Origin: Fasciolopsis buskii
Lineage: Eukaryota; Platyhelminthes; Trematoda; Plagiorchiida; Fasciolidae
Length of the DNA stretch: 64,000 nucleotides
Assembly (NCBI GenBank): GCA_008360955.1
Contig: LUCM01011253.1
Coordinates: 473,933-537,932 of the forward strand
Reading direction: 5' to 3'
Within the stretch, counting starts at the first letter, position 1; every line of letters begins with the position of its first letter. Below are positions 61,404-64,000 of the stretch, piece after piece. The notes under the pieces were generated by a model that saw nothing but the letters and a program-made list of their open reading frames with translations, was not told where the DNA came from and ran no database searches. Made by a program: the position numbers and the translations under genes.

Positions 61404-63572
61404 CTGGAACAAATAAACGAACAAAAAGGAAAATGCAACTGGTAGTCGATAAGCCTACTCCGGAACCAAAGGAAACCCACTAGATATTTAGTAATCGCGA
61501 TTACATAAGTGTGGAACACCCGTGGTTCGGATGGATATAGGGAGAACAAAAGGACAAACCAAACGGACAGATTTACAAAGGCACATGTTCCTCTTTTTAC
61601 AGGCCGAAAGCTACCCGACATTCACGATAAAGAGGCGAGCTTGAACCGTAGAGACTGGGCGATAGTGAGCGGAATAGCGTGACTTCTTCATTTGAAAGCA
61701 AATTTCCCAAAGATAATTGCACATTCAAGATCATACTCGAACAAGTATGCCCTTTAAAGTACCTAAAGGATGTATGAATTAGGCACCTGTGCATGTGCAC
61801 AAATTAGGCTGTGAGTAAGTGTAGGTGGAGTTGCCTGGTTGTTAATGCACAACCTCGCCCCACCCTCGCGCCCCTGAGTTCGAGAAAACTGCGACAGTCA
61901 GTCGATTGGACTAGTGTTTACCTTAACAACATTGCCATTATAATCTTTGATAAAGGTAGGTGAAACCTAGTAGCATTCGCCCGTCAACTGTTTCAGATCT
62001 CTGCATGGGAATTTCTGTTTCTCCACTTTTAGTTTGAGGGGAACGGGCAATATGAATGACCTGAGGGATTGTCCGAAACGAATCCAAAAAACTATAATAT
62101 CTGCGAAAAAATTAACCGGGAATCACAGTCACGTATTCTAATGTGAAAAAAGAGTGGAAGCAGAGGGTCAAAAAGCCCATCACAAACTTTTCACTAAGAA
62201 GAAAGTGAGAGTTTAGTGACAAATTGCACGAATGAGTGAAACAACATCAAAACAAATCAGTTTGTATGCTCGGTGGAAGAGGCCATGCTTCTGAGATAGT
62301 GATTTTCTGAATGTTGAGAAGTTGGAACCAGTATGTATGGCGAAAATCGTTTATAAGTCTGACTTCAAATTTCCAAACTAGACTGGGTTATTCAACGTAC
62401 CATTCATTTGCCTGTAGATCATGAGCGAATGAGGACAAGGGAAAGCGGTATCCAAAAATTGTAGTTATTTTATTGACCATTCTTTATGCAACCATCAGAC
62501 TGTTCAGTTCTCGACGTGATCTCATCTACTGATAACAACTGGAGATCCATGCAAATACAGATGATAGAAATTCAACTGGATAGACAATTACCTCAACTCG
62601 CTAAGTTGAAAGTGTTTCAACCATTCCCAAAGGAGAATTGAGTTTGCAGTCCGAGTCGAAATGTAAGTCATGGTGGCTGAATCCATAGCTATTCTGATTA
62701 GCCTCCAACAGTTGCTCTGGAGTTCCTCATGCACCATACAGTGCACAAGAGTTAATGGTTAAGTAGGTGGAAAGGTCGTCACCGACAAAAAGTAAACGAC
62801 TGAAAGACTCGGTAATTTCGCTAAAAATCATGTGCAGCGAAAAGAATGAATCGCTAATTAAACAGTTTCTATAATTACGCCCGCCCGAATTACAGTTGCA
62901 AACAGATGGAAATGTACACCTAGGCTGATGACAGAAACAATGAAAACAATGTAACGGGCATTGCTAGTACTAACGGTAATACAAGAGAGGCCGTAAACAG
63001 TTTCTTTGAGTTTATGGGAACCAGCAGTCCAACCCCAGTTTGCAACGCTGTGGAGCTTCCATGGTTTTTCGGGACATGTTTTGAATTGACACTGAGTGAT
63101 AAAAAGGCTCGAAAGTACCAGTTCTAAGCGAATCTTTAATTTAGGGATTAGAAATGAGTGACAGATCAATGAATATAAGGCATTCTAATCCAGGCTAGTA
63201 GGAGTTGGAAGGTCAAGGAATGCAGGCTGTCCGGTACGGTCAAACATCGAAAGAGTCTACAGTATTTCACGAGGTTTGATATGAGTAATCTTGTTCTAAT
63301 AGAACTTCCATTGTTCCCGTTCTTTTTCTCTCTGGGCAGTTGATGCAATGAAGTAGTAACCACAAACAGGGCAGGTTGGTGTATGGCTGATAGTTGTCCA
63401 AAGTGAACTGAACTGAGTCCTGTTCCTTGCTGATCTCAGATCGAGTGCTCAGATTATTTGGGCAAGTTCGAACAAAGCACCATCGAAGTTGAACGAAACA
63501 AACATCGTTTCACTTTCGCTATCTGCTTCAAGCGTGAGTACAGTGGAAGAGAAATGCGAAAGATAACATTAG
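61404..63572 (-). other. 5' intron of the Musashi-like gene, no feature recognised
   Basis: The acceptor TTTGTTCCAG lies at its left end. No RNP2-type coding segment, other gene or element was recognised up to the RTE fragment beginning at 63573. Confidence 0.6.
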
Positions 63573-64000
63573 TCATCACCGTTCAGTGTTAAACACCAAG
63601 GCAAGCCTCACTGACGGCTGCCTTTGCCCCAGAGTTACATACGACTATGAAAAGTGAATATCCAAAGGGAACAGGGACTGGACCCGACCAGGGGAAGGAT
63701 AAGAATACTGTAGTAGCCAACACACTCAACACAAACGACTTGTACAAACGTACATTTTCAATCATTCTGATTCGACAGAAAATGGTAACATGATCGGCAT
63801 TGTTCACAGTTCACTGCCATGTCATTCAGTGTCTCCGGCCAACCAATTGACGGGTCTTTGGGGCCCCAACCACGAAGACGAGACAACTACTTCACCTAAC
63901 TTCGCTGTGCATCTTCTCATTCCACGTTGCCACGTCATCTGCTGACTTCCACATGGCTTCTCCACTCCATGGGAGGAACGCAAAATAGGGCATTCTATAA
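63573..64000 (-). mobile_element. RTE 3' end, continuing beyond the window
   Basis: On the minus strand this is the 3' end of an RTE element: the WGPKDPSIGWPETLNDMA block (about 63870-63820), the 3' untranslated part and a short GGTGATGA tail at 63573. It is very similar to the plus-strand fragment at 50431-50807 and less so to the pair at 26-35 kb. Stops already interrupt the coding part. The 5' portion is outside the window. Confidence 0.82.

Overview
This window is eukaryotic and most probably from a parasitic flatworm (Platyhelminthes), with a digenean trematode favoured. The signs are short, cleanly phased coding exons lost in kilobase introns; RTE-clade and Penelope-like retroelements; microsatellites; and a tRNA-headed SINE carrying a hammerhead ribozyme motif, the combination described for the schistosome SM-alpha family. 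Species cannot be fixed from the sequence alone. One ambiguous base (N) lies at 24383.

The main gene is on the minus strand: a Musashi-type RNA-binding protein gene entering from beyond the right edge and running to about 24.1 kb. I could reconstruct eight phase-consistent coding exons, in transcription order 61322-61403, 58854-58938, 56059-56106, 47534-47629, 38494-38542, 35870-35952, 31822-31912 and 24519-24719, plus one weak candidate 3' exon at 24136-24299. Together they encode most of RRM1, the inter-RRM linker, all of RRM2, the post-RRM2 linker and an alanine-rich tail. The first exon(s), with the start codon and RRM1 beta-1/RNP2, lie outside the window. All assigned introns are GT-AG except one with a GC donor (58853).

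The introns hold the transposable elements. A full-length RTE-clade non-LTR element (26151-29675, plus strand, 15-bp target-site duplication) and a 5'-truncated copy in opposite orientation (32057-34718) share a core of 2,646 bp in which I saw no difference. Together they bracket the 91-bp Musashi exon at 31822-31912, so the pre-mRNA could fold into a very long perfect hairpin with that exon in the loop. An older RTE relic (49500-52786, minus) is itself interrupted by a short RTE 3' fragment (50431-50807, plus). Another RTE 3' end runs off the right edge (63573-64000, minus).

The left third (1-24 kb) has no recognisable cellular gene. It holds a 490-bp inverted-pair SINE insertion with a hammerhead motif and 12-bp target-site duplication (1492-2005), and two head-to-head fragments of a Penelope-like element with 404-bp identical inverted arms encoding a GIY-YIG endonuclease (9978-11327). 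From about 18.9 to 24.1 kb the plus strand is purine-rich, which may mark the 3' UTR or downstream flank of the Musashi gene.

The recurring theme is inverted element pairs: SINE, Penelope and RTE each occur as opposed copies, two of them with identical arms inside less similar surroundings.
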